Assembly: GCF_039645965.1 (NCBI RefSeq)
Contig: NZ_CP147917.1
Coordinates: forward strand, 1,674,001 to 1,738,000
Length of the DNA stretch: 64,000 bases
Source: Sulfurimonas sp. HSL3-2
GTDB lineage: Bacteria; Campylobacterota; Campylobacteria; Campylobacterales; Sulfurimonadaceae
Reading direction: 5' to 3'
Shown: positions 25,995 to 36,125 of the stretch, in pieces
Layout of the letters: each line of letters opens with the position of its first letter
Numbering within the stretch: the first letter of the stretch is position 1
Made by a program: the position numbers and the translations under genes
Notes under the pieces: generated by a model
Told to the model about the DNA's origin: nothing
What the model saw: the letters and a program-made list of their open reading frames with translations, nothing else
Database searches by the model: none

Positions 25995-28721
25995 CTATTC
26001 CTGCGCGATTTCGATCTTTTGCAGTTTACGGTTTATCTTCAAAAATGTTTCAAACTCTTTCGCTCTAAGCGGTTTACTAAAATAAAATCCCTGAACTTCA
26101 TTACATCCCTGTTCACGAAGGTAGTTTAACTGCTCGGACGTCTCAACACCCTCGGCTATGGTAGATATTCCAAGACTGTTAGCCATACCTATGATAGCGC
26201 TTACTATTGCTTTATCTTCCGGGTCCGTCCAGATATCTTGGATAAATGACTGATCTATCTTCAATTTGGATACTTTTAGTTTTTTCAGATAACTAAGTGA
26301 TGAATAACCCGTTCCGAAATCATCGATCGACATGCGTATTCGACGTTCATAAAGGCTGTCCATAACATCATAAGAATGCATTGCCACTGCCTCTGTCAGT
26401 TCAAGTTCTAGATGTTGAGACGATAATCCGACCTCTTGAAGTATTTTTGTAAGCATCTCTAAAAAGTTTGGATGACGGAATTGAATTGATGAGATATTTA
26501 CAGCAATGATAAATGGTGACGGGTCATCTTTTGTCCACTTATAAGCTTGCGAAATCGCTTCACGCAGTACCCACTCGCCTATAGAGAGTATGAGTCCGCT
26601 GTTTTCGGCTAGCGGGATAAACTCTGCAGGTGGGATACTTCCAAGTGTCGGATGTTCCCATCTTAAAAGTGCTTCTGCACCGACTGTACTTCCGTCACAT
26701 AGAGATATCTGAGGCTGATACTCCAGATGAAGTTCATTAAGTGCTACTGCATGATGCAGTGCATTGCTCAACTGCAGATTTCTTGTGAGATCTTTTTGCA
26801 CCAGATTCGCATAAAAATAGTATTTATTACGCCCCTCTTTTTTTGCCATATACATGGCAGTATCCGCATTTTTTGCAAGAGTCTCCTGATCTGTTCCGTC
26901 ATCTGGATATACGGCTATACCGATCGAAGCCGTGACAATCAGCTCATTATCGTCAATTTTAAACGGTTTGTCGATCGTTTCAAGAAGTTTATCGGCTACT
27001 TTTTTAACACCGTTGACATCCGTTTTCGGCAGTAAGAAGATAAACTCATCTCCGCCTAGTCTCGATGCAGTGTCTACATCACGTAAAACAGATTCAAAAC
27101 GTCTCGCAAGTTCGATCAACAAGCTGTCTCCGACACTGTGTCCAAGAGTATCGTTTATATCTTTAAAATGGTCAAGGTCAAGGAACATGATAGCAAACTG
27201 TTCATTATCTCTTTTTGAGGTATTGATAACGTAATTGGTAAGTTCTTCAAGCTGAAACCTGTTAGGAAGTCCTGTCAGTGAATCAAAGTTTGCAAGATGG
27301 TGAATTTTTTCCTCAGAATATTTTTTCTCCGTAATATCCTCTTTGATGATGATATAGTGAAACACTTTTTTATCCAATTGAAAGATCGGTGAAGCTTTTA
27401 CAGACTCTACATGCTCGAGTTGATCTTTATTTAGATTAAAGATCTCTCCCTCCCATGGTTCTCCGGAAGAAAGGACTTGCATCATCTCCGTATATCTGTT
27501 TGGCTTCGACTTACAATCTTGAAATGAACAAAGATCTTTGCCTATGACCTCTTCTCGTGATATACCAATACACTCTAAAAATGCCAAATTCACATACTCT
27601 ATGACTCCGTTTGTATCTATGATGATAATACTGCTTGGACTTTGTTCTATGGCTTGAGACAGTTTAAGAAGTTCATCCGCCTGAGCAAGGAGCAGATGTC
27701 TGCTTTTTATAAGAGTTAAGATGACAAAAAGCAAGATAAAGTATATTACAAGTCCTATGATCGTCATTATCAATGGATAGTAGTTTTGTGCAGAGATATC
27801 GAACTGTCTTGTACTAGATAAACGGACGATCCAAGTACGATTATCGATAGTCAACTTTTTTTCAACATTGTATTTTGAGATATATGAAGATGGCTTGAAC
27901 GATCTGTATAACAGATGTTCATCGGACATATCGTCACCGTCATATATCTCAAAATTTAAAATCGACTTCTCCAATACCAATTTGTTCATAAGGTCATTCA
28001 TACGGAATGCACTATAAACAAAACCTATCAAAGCTTGTCGGCGTTCCTGTACTGTTTTTATAGAGACATCTTTCTTATATAATGGCAGATACATCAGCAT
28101 TCCTGCTTGGACATCGGCATCTATCTCCTGAACAAGTGTTACTTTTCCAGAGATAGAAGGAAGTCCCGTATCTATTGCAGTCTGCATCGCTGTACGGCGT
28201 ACGGGTTCAGAGAACATGTCGTAGCCTATCGCCTGTTGATTACGTATGTCCAAAGGTTCCAGATATAGTATCGCACTATATTGTTCACGCTTTCCTGCAG
28301 GCTTGACCACAAAATCAGCAAAGCCCTCTTTTCGCATCTTCAGCTCGGTACTCTTGACTTCATCCGGAGAAAGCATAACAGAGTAACCAATACCTTGAAT
28401 ACCGGGATAGTTCTTTTTGATATCTAGTGCATCGATAAAGTCATGCCATTCCTGACGTGTCACATTCGTACTTCCATGGAAAAAGCCTATGCCGCTTTGC
28501 AGTACACTCTTGTAACTTGACATACGTTTTTCAATACGGTCAAGATTTTCAAGGACATTAGTCTCAAATTTTTCTTTTGTAAGGTTATCGTAGTAGCTTT
28601 TTGAAGTAAACCAGACACCTAAAGAGAAGATCATAGATAAACCGACAACAATAAAAACTATACGCTTGTTGTATCTAAAACTTTTTTGTATAAACTTGGA
28701 GAAATTAAAATATTCGTTCAT
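25995..28721 (-). CDS. CHASE-PAS-GGDEF-EAL cyclic-di-GMP protein
   Basis: 908 aa from ATG 28721 (a TTG/GTG three codons upstream is possible). Order: TM about 20-40, a periplasmic CHASE sensor (about 45-290, with YPGIQGIGYSV), TM about 315-340, PAS (about 360-465), GGDEF (intact SRLGGDEFIFLLP near 559) and EAL (AEALLRW near 685, IDDFGTGYSSL, AEGVETSEQL). Both c-di-GMP synthesis and breakdown motifs are complete, so either activity is possible, with the balance set by the ligand of CHASE or PAS. Leftward, monocistronic; its stop faces the olsF-like gene tail-to-tail. Confidence 0.93.
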   Translation of the reverse strand: MNEYFNFSKFIQKSFRYNKRIVFIVVGLSMIFSLGVWFTSKSYYDNLTKEKFETNVLENLDRIEKRMSSYKSVLQSGIGFFHGSTNVTRQEWHDFIDALDIKKNYPGIQGIGYSVMLSPDEVKSTELKMRKEGFADFVVKPAGKREQYSAILYLEPLDIRNQQAIGYDMFSEPVRRTAMQTAIDTGLPSISGKVTLVQEIDADVQAGMLMYLPLYKKDVSIKTVQERRQALIGFVYSAFRMNDLMNKLVLEKSILNFEIYDGDDMSDEHLLYRSFKPSSYISKYNVEKKLTIDNRTWIVRLSSTRQFDISAQNYYPLIMTIIGLVIYFILLFVILTLIKSRHLLLAQADELLKLSQAIEQSPSSIIIIDTNGVIEYVNLAFLECIGISREEVIGKDLCSFQDCKSKPNRYTEMMQVLSSGEPWEGEIFNLNKDQLEHVESVKASPIFQLDKKVFHYIIIKEDITEKKYSEEKIHHLANFDSLTGLPNRFQLEELTNYVINTSKRDNEQFAIMFLDLDHFKDINDTLGHSVGDSLLIELARRFESVLRDVDTASRLGGDEFIFLLPKTDVNGVKKVADKLLETIDKPFKIDDNELIVTASIGIAVYPDDGTDQETLAKNADTAMYMAKKEGRNKYYFYANLVQKDLTRNLQLSNALHHAVALNELHLEYQPQISLCDGSTVGAEALLRWEHPTLGSIPPAEFIPLAENSGLILSIGEWVLREAISQAYKWTKDDPSPFIIAVNISSIQFRHPNFLEMLTKILQEVGLSSQHLELELTEAVAMHSYDVMDSLYERRIRMSIDDFGTGYSSLSYLKKLKVSKLKIDQSFIQDIWTDPEDKAIVSAIIGMANSLGISTIAEGVETSEQLNYLREQGCNEVQGFYFSKPLRAKEFETFLKINRKLQKIEIAQE

Positions 28722-28857
28722 AAACACCAAACCAATTAAATATATGTATTTATTGTATTTTACTAAAAAAACAAATTATATTTATTGTCAAATGCAAGAA
28801 ATCTTTGTATTAAAGTATAGACTTAGATTTTGAAACAGTGAAAGGATCAGAAGATGC

Positions 28858-28887
28858 CATATCCTTGTAGGAACTAAAGAGGATATG
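28858..28887 (-). terminator. Possible hairpin after the molybdoenzyme operon
   Basis: CATATCC (28858-28864) pairs with GGATATG (28881-28887) around a 16-nt loop, just past the stop of the last operon gene. The following minus-strand DNA is only weakly T-rich, so this is a weak candidate. Confidence 0.3.
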
Positions 28888-28911
28888 ACAGAAAATTTAT
28901 ATTTTTAAAGT

Positions 28912-29373
28912 TTATGTGAAGAATTCTACAAATACTTTATCAAGATATTTTTTCGTGTTTTCTACTTTTTCTATCTTTTTGTCAAAGATCGGTTTTGTCG
29001 ACGGAAAACGTTCACTGTACTCACGGTATAGATCGCATTTCATATCCATATTTTTTACAAACTGATCCATTACAAGCTTCATATCATCCGGTGTTGCAAT
29101 CCATCTCATAAAGTTTTGAAACATTCTTTCTCTGACATCAAGTGCAAAATGTTCGTCAAGCTCTGCTGCCATAGCTTTTAAATCCCATCTTGAGAAGTAG
29201 ACACCGCTTTTTACAGGAGGCATCACCTCTTTATACATTGCTACTAGATAATCCGGATAGTCTTCACGATTCTCGTCAGTTACACAACTTCCGTCATCGC
29301 AACCCTCTTGCTGCATATTTTTTTGAAGTGCTTCAAACTCACTTCTTAGTTCATTTAGATCTTTAATATCCAT
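28912..29373 (-). CDS. Unknown protein, last gene of the molybdoenzyme operon
   Basis: 153 aa, unrecognised, mostly helical and soluble. Notable are EGCDDGSC near residue 24 and a Met- and Asp-rich helix (DDMKLVMDQFVKNMDMKC). Its start overlaps the stop of the AroE-like gene by one base, so it is part of the operon. It may be a specific assembly factor or chaperone, but nothing in the sequence proves this. Confidence 0.7.
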   Translation of the reverse strand: MDIKDLNELRSEFEALQKNMQQEGCDDGSCVTDENREDYPDYLVAMYKEVMPPVKSGVYFSRWDLKAMAAELDEHFALDVRERMFQNFMRWIATPDDMKLVMDQFVKNMDMKCDLYREYSERFPSTKPIFDKKIEKVENTKKYLDKVFVEFFT

Positions 29374-30125
29374 TATTTTATATCCTCTATTAAGTGTATT
29401 GTATAGAAATCCAGCAGATTATCAAAACCGATATATCCCTCAAAGCCTTTAAGACTTGAAAAACTCTTTGAGTCTTTGATATCAAGATTCATCGCCGAAG
29501 GCTTTGATATACAAGTCGATATATCCTCTATGGTCGTGTCTATCAGCATATCATATCCGCTAAAGTCGACTCCGTTTGGTGAAAGATAGTTTATATCCAT
29601 CTCTACATGCAGATCCTGACTCATAGATAGAAGTCTTTCGATCTCACTATCGTAAAACGAGAGCTCATAGCCCTCTAAAAGCAGAGCCAGCCCGCGTGAT
29701 AAAGGCTCATCACCTATTATCGCTATCTTCTTTATGCTTTGATCTGCTTTTATAAACTCTTTGACAACATCAGCAGATATAAAATCTCCGCTAAGAGTCT
29801 GCCCTGCTCTTTTTACGAAATCGCATCCGCCGCTTTTTTTCACCATCTCAGATGAATCGTCAAGCAGGTCCAGTATCTCTTTTTGATATTCAAGACCGAG
29901 CATCGCACCGTTCACATGAGATTTCTTCATATTTGAAAGAGTGAAATAAAAATCATCCTCACGGATATTCATCGGTATCATCATACCGTCGATATTTTCC
30001 TCTTTTAAAGCTTTGTTAAAGTTGTGACTGAGTCTATTTGTCGATGCAGATACTGCGATATATCCGTAAAGAACAGTCTCTTTACCTATTCTGTCATCAA
30101 GGTTCATGCTGTTTTCTTCACTCAT
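29373..30125 (-). CDS. Degenerate shikimate-dehydrogenase-like protein
   Basis: 250 aa from ATG 30125, chosen because GGGGGAT precedes it; ATG 30137 is also in frame. The fold pattern of AroE is visible: N-terminal strand VLYGYIAVSASTNRLSHNFN in the place of the NPIxHSxSP substrate loop, LEYQKEILDLLD matching the Lys-bearing segment, a Rossmann strand IAIIGDEPLSRGL in place of GAGGAAR, and DMLIDTT matching the DLLINATP strand. The substrate-binding Ser residues and the glycines of the dinucleotide loop are not conserved, so ordinary shikimate dehydrogenase activity is unlikely. Its operon position suggests a role tied to the molybdoenzyme. Confidence 0.65.
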   Translation of the reverse strand: MSEENSMNLDDRIGKETVLYGYIAVSASTNRLSHNFNKALKEENIDGMMIPMNIREDDFYFTLSNMKKSHVNGAMLGLEYQKEILDLLDDSSEMVKKSGGCDFVKRAGQTLSGDFISADVVKEFIKADQSIKKIAIIGDEPLSRGLALLLEGYELSFYDSEIERLLSMSQDLHVEMDINYLSPNGVDFSGYDMLIDTTIEDISTCISKPSAMNLDIKDSKSFSSLKGFEGYIGFDNLLDFYTIHLIEDIK

Positions 30126-31219
30126 CTGATCCCCCATAACTCTCTAGCTTCTTCCTCTTCTATTTTACATCTGTCACACAACACTTCTCCGCCCTTGTAA
30201 GCAAAAGGAGTATTGCACTCGTCACACTTTTTAATGTTAAACTTGATCAGTTCTTCACCCTTCGGCTCAAAAAAGTTTTTCAGATTAAAAGTCGGTTTGA
30301 GTGTCAGTGAATCCGGTTCACACACGTCATGACAGCTTGCACATTTCACACATGCAAGCGGATTAAACGCTATAAACGACCCTTTCATATCCGAGCTGAG
30401 TGCACCTGTCGGACAAATACGGTAACACATCTGACAGTTCGTACATGTAGAAGCATCAAGATTTTTTTGCGACGTGAATGAGATGTCATCTACGCTGATG
30501 ATATGAAACTCTTCAGGTACTTCTGCACGCTTTAGCGCCATCAAAAGCAGACTTCTTCTATCAGGAACTTTTTTCTCTTTTATCTTAGCGATATCCGCAG
30601 CCGTGACAGTGTGAGATTTTATCTCGTCATCACCCTCATCGACTCTGTTTTGAAACTGCTGTTTTATCTGCGAGACACGTTTAATAGAATCTTTAGTGAT
30701 AAGTTCACGTCTTGAGATCACCTCTTTTTCATCTTCATGCATATGAGAAAGTTCCTCTACATGTAAACGTTTTTCTTGCATCATCGCTTCGAGCAGAAAG
30801 TTTACTTCTTCTGCTCTATGCTTGATGATGTCGAGATTAGTTTTAGCGATCTCGCACTCGGCACACGGACCGATATCAAGCGTTATCTCCTCTTTACTAA
30901 AAAGCGACATACTAAGCAGTTCATCTGTACTCAGTGCTGCGATACACGGAAGTTCACTCTTACATGTAAGGATCTGTTTATCGGTCTCTAAAAATTTAAA
31001 TATATAGTTTATCGGTTTAAAATCATCCAGACTGTACGCGGCAGTAGGACAAGCAGCCCCGCATCCGCCGCAGCCTACACATTCACTGGGAGTAAAAGAT
31101 ACGATATTGTCCTGTATTTTTATTGTATCTACCGGACAAGCAGTCACACAACTATCGCAAGCTGCAGACTTATTGCTGGTATGGACACACTTAGAGATAT
31201 CTAATGAAAGTAGGCTCAT
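30122..31219 (-). CDS. Multi-cluster ferredoxin with C-terminal zinc ribbon
   Basis: 365-aa cytoplasmic iron-sulfur protein. N-terminal cysteines CDSCVTACP (near 21) and CVGCGGCGAACP (near 47) form one pair of cluster sites; a second ferredoxin module near 255-305 has CTNCQMCYRICP and CVKCASCHDVCEP. Between them are CKSELPC and CAEC, then a helical linker. The C-terminus has CDECNTPF and CDRC, probably a zinc ribbon. Overlaps torD-like upstream by four bases. Such proteins may carry electrons or help cluster insertion; without a membrane or signal segment it stays in the cytoplasm. Confidence 0.85.
   Translation of the reverse strand: MSLLSLDISKCVHTSNKSAACDSCVTACPVDTIKIQDNIVSFTPSECVGCGGCGAACPTAAYSLDDFKPINYIFKFLETDKQILTCKSELPCIAALSTDELLSMSLFSKEEITLDIGPCAECEIAKTNLDIIKHRAEEVNFLLEAMMQEKRLHVEELSHMHEDEKEVISRRELITKDSIKRVSQIKQQFQNRVDEGDDEIKSHTVTAADIAKIKEKKVPDRRSLLLMALKRAEVPEEFHIISVDDISFTSQKNLDASTCTNCQMCYRICPTGALSSDMKGSFIAFNPLACVKCASCHDVCEPDSLTLKPTFNLKNFFEPKGEELIKFNIKKCDECNTPFAYKGGEVLCDRCKIEEEEARELWGIR
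30960..30969. repeat. TTACATGTAA palindrome, copy 8
   Basis: Inside the multi-cluster ferredoxin gene, read there as Leu-Thr-Cys-Lys; extends to CTTACATGTAAG. Confidence 0.9.
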
Positions 31220-31866
31220 GCGCTATATTTGTATCCGTTTGATTTGAGTTCCGTCAGATATTCAAAATCACTCATCATAAACTCTAATGCAAGCTCAGCC
31301 GCATCAAAATAAAATGCAGTTCCGGCTTCAGATTTCACATTCAGTAAAAACATCGGAGCCCACTCTAAAAGATGATCTTTTAAGAAGTTATACTCGATCT
31401 CAGCTATCTCTGCTGCTATCTCAAACTCACCGTCTTCAAGAGCTTTATACTCCGCTTCACAAAGCTTGTACATAAACTCCAGTTCAACGCCTATATGGTC
31501 AGCACTCATAACACGTGCTTTATCAAGTTCGACTCTAAAATCGAAATCATTATAAAGTGCTTGAACAGGATTATCTCCACCTGTTTCCATCATCTGGTCA
31601 TCACGAAGATAAAAAGACTCATACGGAATTAAATGAAGTAAAAAAAGGTTAGTAAAATCAACATTCAGATATTTTTCGACCAGGTCTTTAGGACTTAGCT
31701 GTTTACGCTTTTCCCAATCTTTAAACGACGGAAAAAAAGCAAGCATGTTTTCATCATCCACTATTGATTTTAACAACGTTTCATCGACTTCACTCATCAA
31801 TATACGAGATGTAAGTGCATAGAGGTTTACACGTGATAATTGTTCTGTTTTAAGGGTTTCTTGCAT
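31216..31866 (-). CDS. TorD/DmsD-family molybdoenzyme chaperone
   Basis: 216-aa all-helical protein of the TorD family, which binds the Tat signal of a molybdoenzyme and holds it until the cofactor is inserted. Seen: NLYALTSRIL near the N-terminus, PYESFYLRDD near 80, and MSADHIGVELEFMYKL near 117, the conserved DH-containing stretch. It follows the catalytic-subunit gene by about 80 bp and overlaps the ferredoxin gene, so it is very likely the dedicated chaperone of that subunit. Confidence 0.85.
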   Translation of the reverse strand: MQETLKTEQLSRVNLYALTSRILMSEVDETLLKSIVDDENMLAFFPSFKDWEKRKQLSPKDLVEKYLNVDFTNLFLLHLIPYESFYLRDDQMMETGGDNPVQALYNDFDFRVELDKARVMSADHIGVELEFMYKLCEAEYKALEDGEFEIAAEIAEIEYNFLKDHLLEWAPMFLLNVKSEAGTAFYFDAAELALEFMMSDFEYLTELKSNGYKYSA

Positions 31867-31947
31867 AGATAAGGTACCTTTTGGAGAAATATTTTTGAAG
31901 TATATTAAAGCACCACTTGATGTGGGCTTTAATATATAAGTTATACG

Positions 31948-34900
31948 TTATTTGATCTTAACTGCGTAAGCTTTGTTTGAAAGCGGAACAGCCGGACGTG
32001 GCATATGTTGAGGACGACGTAATTTGTCTCCTACTGCAAGTGGACGAGTAAGTTCGTCTCTCCATGCTTGATATACTTTAAAGTTGTTTTCATAGTTAAC
32101 AACGATATCACCGATCTTATCATCAGCTTTCGCTTTTTCTATGATAACTTTTTGGTGCCATGCATGGTTACCAGCGATCGGGTCAGCATGTGTCGGAGCC
32201 ACAGCATTTTGCCATGAACCGCTCAGACCGTTCCACCAAATTTGGTCAAGGTCTTTGTTGTACTCTTTGAACTGCCATACATCATGACGAGGATGAATAC
32301 CCTCAGCAGGTTTTAGTGTTCCTACTTTACCGTCATTTGTCATGTCATATCTAGGAGCACCTACACCCATGATACCAAGTTTGTGTTCAAATCCTGGAAT
32401 ATCTACAGAGTCTTTAAGTTTCCAACGACCAGCATGGTGTGAACAAGCTAAAACACCCGGACGAGTTGCTTCAGTCGGTACAGCCATAGCTACAAAGTAA
32501 CCGCTTTCTAAACCAGAAACCGTATCTGTGATTCTTACACGGATAGCATCTCCACGTTTGATTCCAAGTTTCTCAGCATCTTTAGTATAAATCCAAACCG
32601 GGTTATGGTTTTGAGAGATCTCCATAAGGTGTTTAGAGTTCACTGAACGTGTATGGATGTTGTACGGTAATCTATAGATCGTATTTAACGCGAACTCGTT
32701 GTCACCATGCATCATAGAGTGGTGTACTTGAGTTACGATGTGTTTCATCTTCTCGTACTCACCCTCATTACGTGGATAAACAGGGATCGCATACTCCGGC
32801 CATTTCCACTCAGTTAACCACTCAGCGAAGAACTCAAGTTTTTTACTTAGTGTATGGAAACCTTCATGAAGTTTACCGTTTACTTCGATACCGATAGATT
32901 GTTTACGTCCATCTTCTTCTACCCACAATGTTCCAAATTTATCTTTTGTAACTTCGTGTTTAGGATGTTTTTTACCATGTGCAACATAGTTTTTACCATC
33001 AAAATGAAGTTCTTCCTCTTGTGGTTTATAAACATCAGTTTTCTCAGTCCAAGCACCATGATCTCTCATGTACTCATAAACCGGGAATTCAGAGTTTGCG
33101 TACAGTTTTTTAGCTGTCTCTGCAAGTCTTGGAAGCAAGCTCATAGCCGCATCAAAGTACTCAGGAACAGTAACCGCACGTGATGGATCTTTTTTAGATG
33201 CCCAGTATTTACGGATACCAAGACTTCCATCAGCATCAATATGGTGAACCATAATATTTGCCCAGAACTCAGTTTCTTCCCAGATCTCACCTAGACCGTA
33301 TTTCATGTGTGCTTCAAGTGTAGCACGAGATGGATCTTTTGCTTTCCAACCCATTTTTTCTGCTGCAACACGTAGAACCGCTTGACGGAACTCTATACGT
33401 TGTTCAGGTTTAGACGGAGTCGATTGTTGATCATTACGCTCACCTGCAAGACCTGTTGGTAAGATGTAATCACAATACCAGTTAGTCTCACTCCATGTAG
33501 GAGAAAGGTTAAATGAAAGCTCGATTTTTGTCTCGTCTTTAAGCGCTTCGATCCATCTGAAACCATCCGGATTGATCCAAACCGGGTTATACATACGTGG
33601 GAACCAAACTGCAAGTTTAGTCGGAACGTTTAGACCTTTAGCGATCCATTTTTGTTGCCACTCTTCATCCATAAGAAGGTGAGGCATGATATGACTCATC
33701 TCATATGATGATAATGGGTATTCCGGTGGCCAAGCGATCTCATTCCAAACATCGACTTTACCTGGTCTTTCACCTGCAACAGTAGCTTTATCACCTTTTC
33801 CTGCAACAGAAATCTCATGCCAGTGGTGGAAAGAAGTTCCTCCAACATCACCACGAAGTGCGCCACGTAATACAAGAGTTAAGAAACCAGCACGTGTGTT
33901 CATCCAACCACCACGGTGACCGATCGGTCCTGCACGCCATAGGTATGTAGCTATTTTAGAACCAGCAGAGATGTACATCTCCCATAATTGGTCTAATTTA
34001 TATTCCATACCTTCAAGTTTACACTCTTTAACGACGAAATCTTGTGTATACGGAGCATAAAGCTCTTTGATCATCTCGATAAAGTCTTCGTATTTGTCAC
34101 CTTTTGGCATTTTAGATATGTAACCATATCCAACCATCTTTTTAAGATAGTCTTTGTTAGCCATTAGACGATCCCAGTTTACCCATTCTTTAACAAAATC
34201 ATGAGCTACTAGATCTTCACCGTTTTTATCTTTTTCGTTTAATACACGGTTTGCTAGGTAAAGGTAAAGTGCCGCTTCAGTACCTGGCCACGCCGGGATC
34301 CAAAGGTCTGCCATACCTGCAGAGTTACTCATACGAGGATCGATAACAACCATTCTTGCACCACGTTTACGTGCATCAGCGATAAGACCAGCTGATTGTT
34401 GGAAGTAGTGACCAGCATCTGCAGCGTGAGATGATTGTAAGAAAATCAGATCAGCATTTGCCCAATCCGGAGAGTTTCTATCATCGTTTGCCCACTGAAT
34501 AGTACCCTGACGAGCACCGGCAGAACAGATGTTTGTATGAGAGTCGAAACCATCGATACCCATTGTATGAGGTACACGGTGACCGAAACCGTTCTCATTT
34601 GGACGACCTACGTGGTAGATCATCGATTTTTTAGACATCTCATCGCCGACTTTTAGCGTATCGTGCATTTTCTTACCGATTGCACCCATAGCCTCATCCC
34701 AAGTCGTACGAACCCATTTACCTTCACCACGTTTAGAACCCGGTGCACGTTTAAGTGGGAATGGAATACGATCCGGATCGTACATTTGAGAAGTTACTGC
34801 ATAACCTTTTGCACAGTTACGTCCACGAGAACCTGTATGTAACGGGTTACCCATGTATTTACGTACTGTCATAGTGTCTTTATTAACCCATGCAGTAAGA

Positions 34901-35217
34901 CCACAACCTGCTTCACAGTTTGAACAAACTGTCGGAACAAGCATAAAGTTGTTTACTTGGATACCGTCTGGATTTTCTTCACTTCTTACTCCGTGACGTT
35001 CAATACCGCCACGTTTCCAATCTGTACCGTCAAGCTCTGCAAAGTTATCCCACTCTTTATGAGGAGGATAAAATGACAAAGAATCCGGCGTATTGGTAAA
35101 TTTTGATTCTGTAACAGACTCTGCAACAGCATCTGTACTAAATACACCTCTTGCTAATGTGACACCTGCAACTGAAAATGCAGCGCCTTTTAAAAATGTT
35201 CTTCTTTCTAAATACAT
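31948..35217 (-). CDS. Tat-exported molybdopterin oxidoreductase, catalytic subunit
   Basis: 1089-aa member of the DMSO-reductase (CISM) family. Twin-arginine signal ERRTFLKGAAFSVAG at 4-18, so it works in the periplasm. A [4Fe-4S] site has CSNCEAGCG near 97-105 and RNCAKG near 134. The likely Mo ligand is Cys in NICSAGARQG near 229, as in polysulfide, thiosulfate, tetrathionate, nitrate (Nap) and formate enzymes, not Ser or Asp. It is much longer than PsrA or PhsA (about 760 aa) and nearer to TtrA and ArrA. Substrate not determined; a sulfur-compound reductase is a reasonable guess for this organism type. Operon partners supply Fe-S, membrane and chaperone parts. Confidence 0.92.
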   Translation of the reverse strand: MYLERRTFLKGAAFSVAGVTLARGVFSTDAVAESVTESKFTNTPDSLSFYPPHKEWDNFAELDGTDWKRGGIERHGVRSEENPDGIQVNNFMLVPTVCSNCEAGCGLTAWVNKDTMTVRKYMGNPLHTGSRGRNCAKGYAVTSQMYDPDRIPFPLKRAPGSKRGEGKWVRTTWDEAMGAIGKKMHDTLKVGDEMSKKSMIYHVGRPNENGFGHRVPHTMGIDGFDSHTNICSAGARQGTIQWANDDRNSPDWANADLIFLQSSHAADAGHYFQQSAGLIADARKRGARMVVIDPRMSNSAGMADLWIPAWPGTEAALYLYLANRVLNEKDKNGEDLVAHDFVKEWVNWDRLMANKDYLKKMVGYGYISKMPKGDKYEDFIEMIKELYAPYTQDFVVKECKLEGMEYKLDQLWEMYISAGSKIATYLWRAGPIGHRGGWMNTRAGFLTLVLRGALRGDVGGTSFHHWHEISVAGKGDKATVAGERPGKVDVWNEIAWPPEYPLSSYEMSHIMPHLLMDEEWQQKWIAKGLNVPTKLAVWFPRMYNPVWINPDGFRWIEALKDETKIELSFNLSPTWSETNWYCDYILPTGLAGERNDQQSTPSKPEQRIEFRQAVLRVAAEKMGWKAKDPSRATLEAHMKYGLGEIWEETEFWANIMVHHIDADGSLGIRKYWASKKDPSRAVTVPEYFDAAMSLLPRLAETAKKLYANSEFPVYEYMRDHGAWTEKTDVYKPQEEELHFDGKNYVAHGKKHPKHEVTKDKFGTLWVEEDGRKQSIGIEVNGKLHEGFHTLSKKLEFFAEWLTEWKWPEYAIPVYPRNEGEYEKMKHIVTQVHHSMMHGDNEFALNTIYRLPYNIHTRSVNSKHLMEISQNHNPVWIYTKDAEKLGIKRGDAIRVRITDTVSGLESGYFVAMAVPTEATRPGVLACSHHAGRWKLKDSVDIPGFEHKLGIMGVGAPRYDMTNDGKVGTLKPAEGIHPRHDVWQFKEYNKDLDQIWWNGLSGSWQNAVAPTHADPIAGNHAWHQKVIIEKAKADDKIGDIVVNYENNFKVYQAWRDELTRPLAVGDKLRRPQHMPRPAVPLSNKAYAVKIK

Positions 35218-35228
35218 CTATTACCTCT

Positions 35229-36125
35229 TTAACTCAAGTTCAATAATTGTGGAATAACCAACCATACATGTTTAACAATCCATAATCCAGCGATCGCCAG
35301 TATAGCAGCTAGTTTCAATAAACTTTCACTTCTACTAGAGATACTAAGTAGAACTAAAACCATAGGAAGGATATAAGCAGTTGCTTGACCTATCCAGAAC
35401 ATTGTTGTGTACTCGCCTGCACCTTTAACAGCTTGAAGTGTTACGATAACCTCTTCACCCTTCATCGGTCCAAATACCATTTCACTCATATATACTATGA
35501 ATGCAACAGCTGCACTAAGACCTAAAATGATACCTAGATCTCTTTTTGCCTCGTAAGGTAGTTTGCCACCCATTAAGATAAGCGCTCCTGAACCTGTCAG
35601 TGTAGCTGCGAGTAACATTTGAACAGCTTCTGTAGGCATTTGCCATAGTTCACGTGCTGTAGCTTCAGCCATGATCGCTGCTGTATATAATGTAACAGGG
35701 ATTGAAAGGACAACTGCCCAAGTCAACATTTTGTCAAAAGCTTCTGTGTTTTTCTTAATAAATACTGTAAATGCCATTAAGAATAATAGAGCTACTAAAA
35801 CTGTTACGATCCATGCACCCACTGCAATTGCAGATGTCAAGTGAGGGTGTGTGAATATATGCCAGAATCTAAACATCTGGTGTAGGTCGATAACCGTAAA
35901 GAGTAAGAATATATGTATAAATACAATAGATACTACTACTACCGGGAAACGTAAATAACCTGCTTCATTCGGATATTTCTTAAGTAGATAGAAAAGCAAA
36001 AAGATAACACCAGTACCGATACTTTTTGCCCACATGTTCATAGTGATAATCCAACCCCATACGATGCTTGGCAAGCCTACATCTAGAGTTACAACTGCGT
36101 GTGTTGCTTCAATTGCTGCATGCAT
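35229..36125 (-). CDS. NrfD/PsrC-type membrane anchor subunit
   Basis: 298-aa polytopic protein with about eight TM helices (centred near 20, 55, 85, 120, 150, 180, 225 and 265), as in the NrfD/PsrC family that exchanges electrons between the quinone pool and the Fe-S subunit. It lacks haem-ligand motifs, which fits NrfD-type quinone sites. It abuts the Fe-S subunit gene upstream and lies 11 bp before the catalytic gene. Confidence 0.88.
   Translation of the reverse strand: MHAAIEATHAVVTLDVGLPSIVWGWIITMNMWAKSIGTGVIFLLFYLLKKYPNEAGYLRFPVVVVSIVFIHIFLLFTVIDLHQMFRFWHIFTHPHLTSAIAVGAWIVTVLVALLFLMAFTVFIKKNTEAFDKMLTWAVVLSIPVTLYTAAIMAEATARELWQMPTEAVQMLLAATLTGSGALILMGGKLPYEAKRDLGIILGLSAAVAFIVYMSEMVFGPMKGEEVIVTLQAVKGAGEYTTMFWIGQATAYILPMVLVLLSISSRSESLLKLAAILAIAGLWIVKHVWLVIPQLLNLS

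Noticed and set aside
31948-35217. Naming the molybdoenzyme as polysulfide, thiosulfate, tetrathionate or arsenate reductase
   Set aside because: The Cys ligand fits several families and the length fits only some; no residue I could read decides the substrate.
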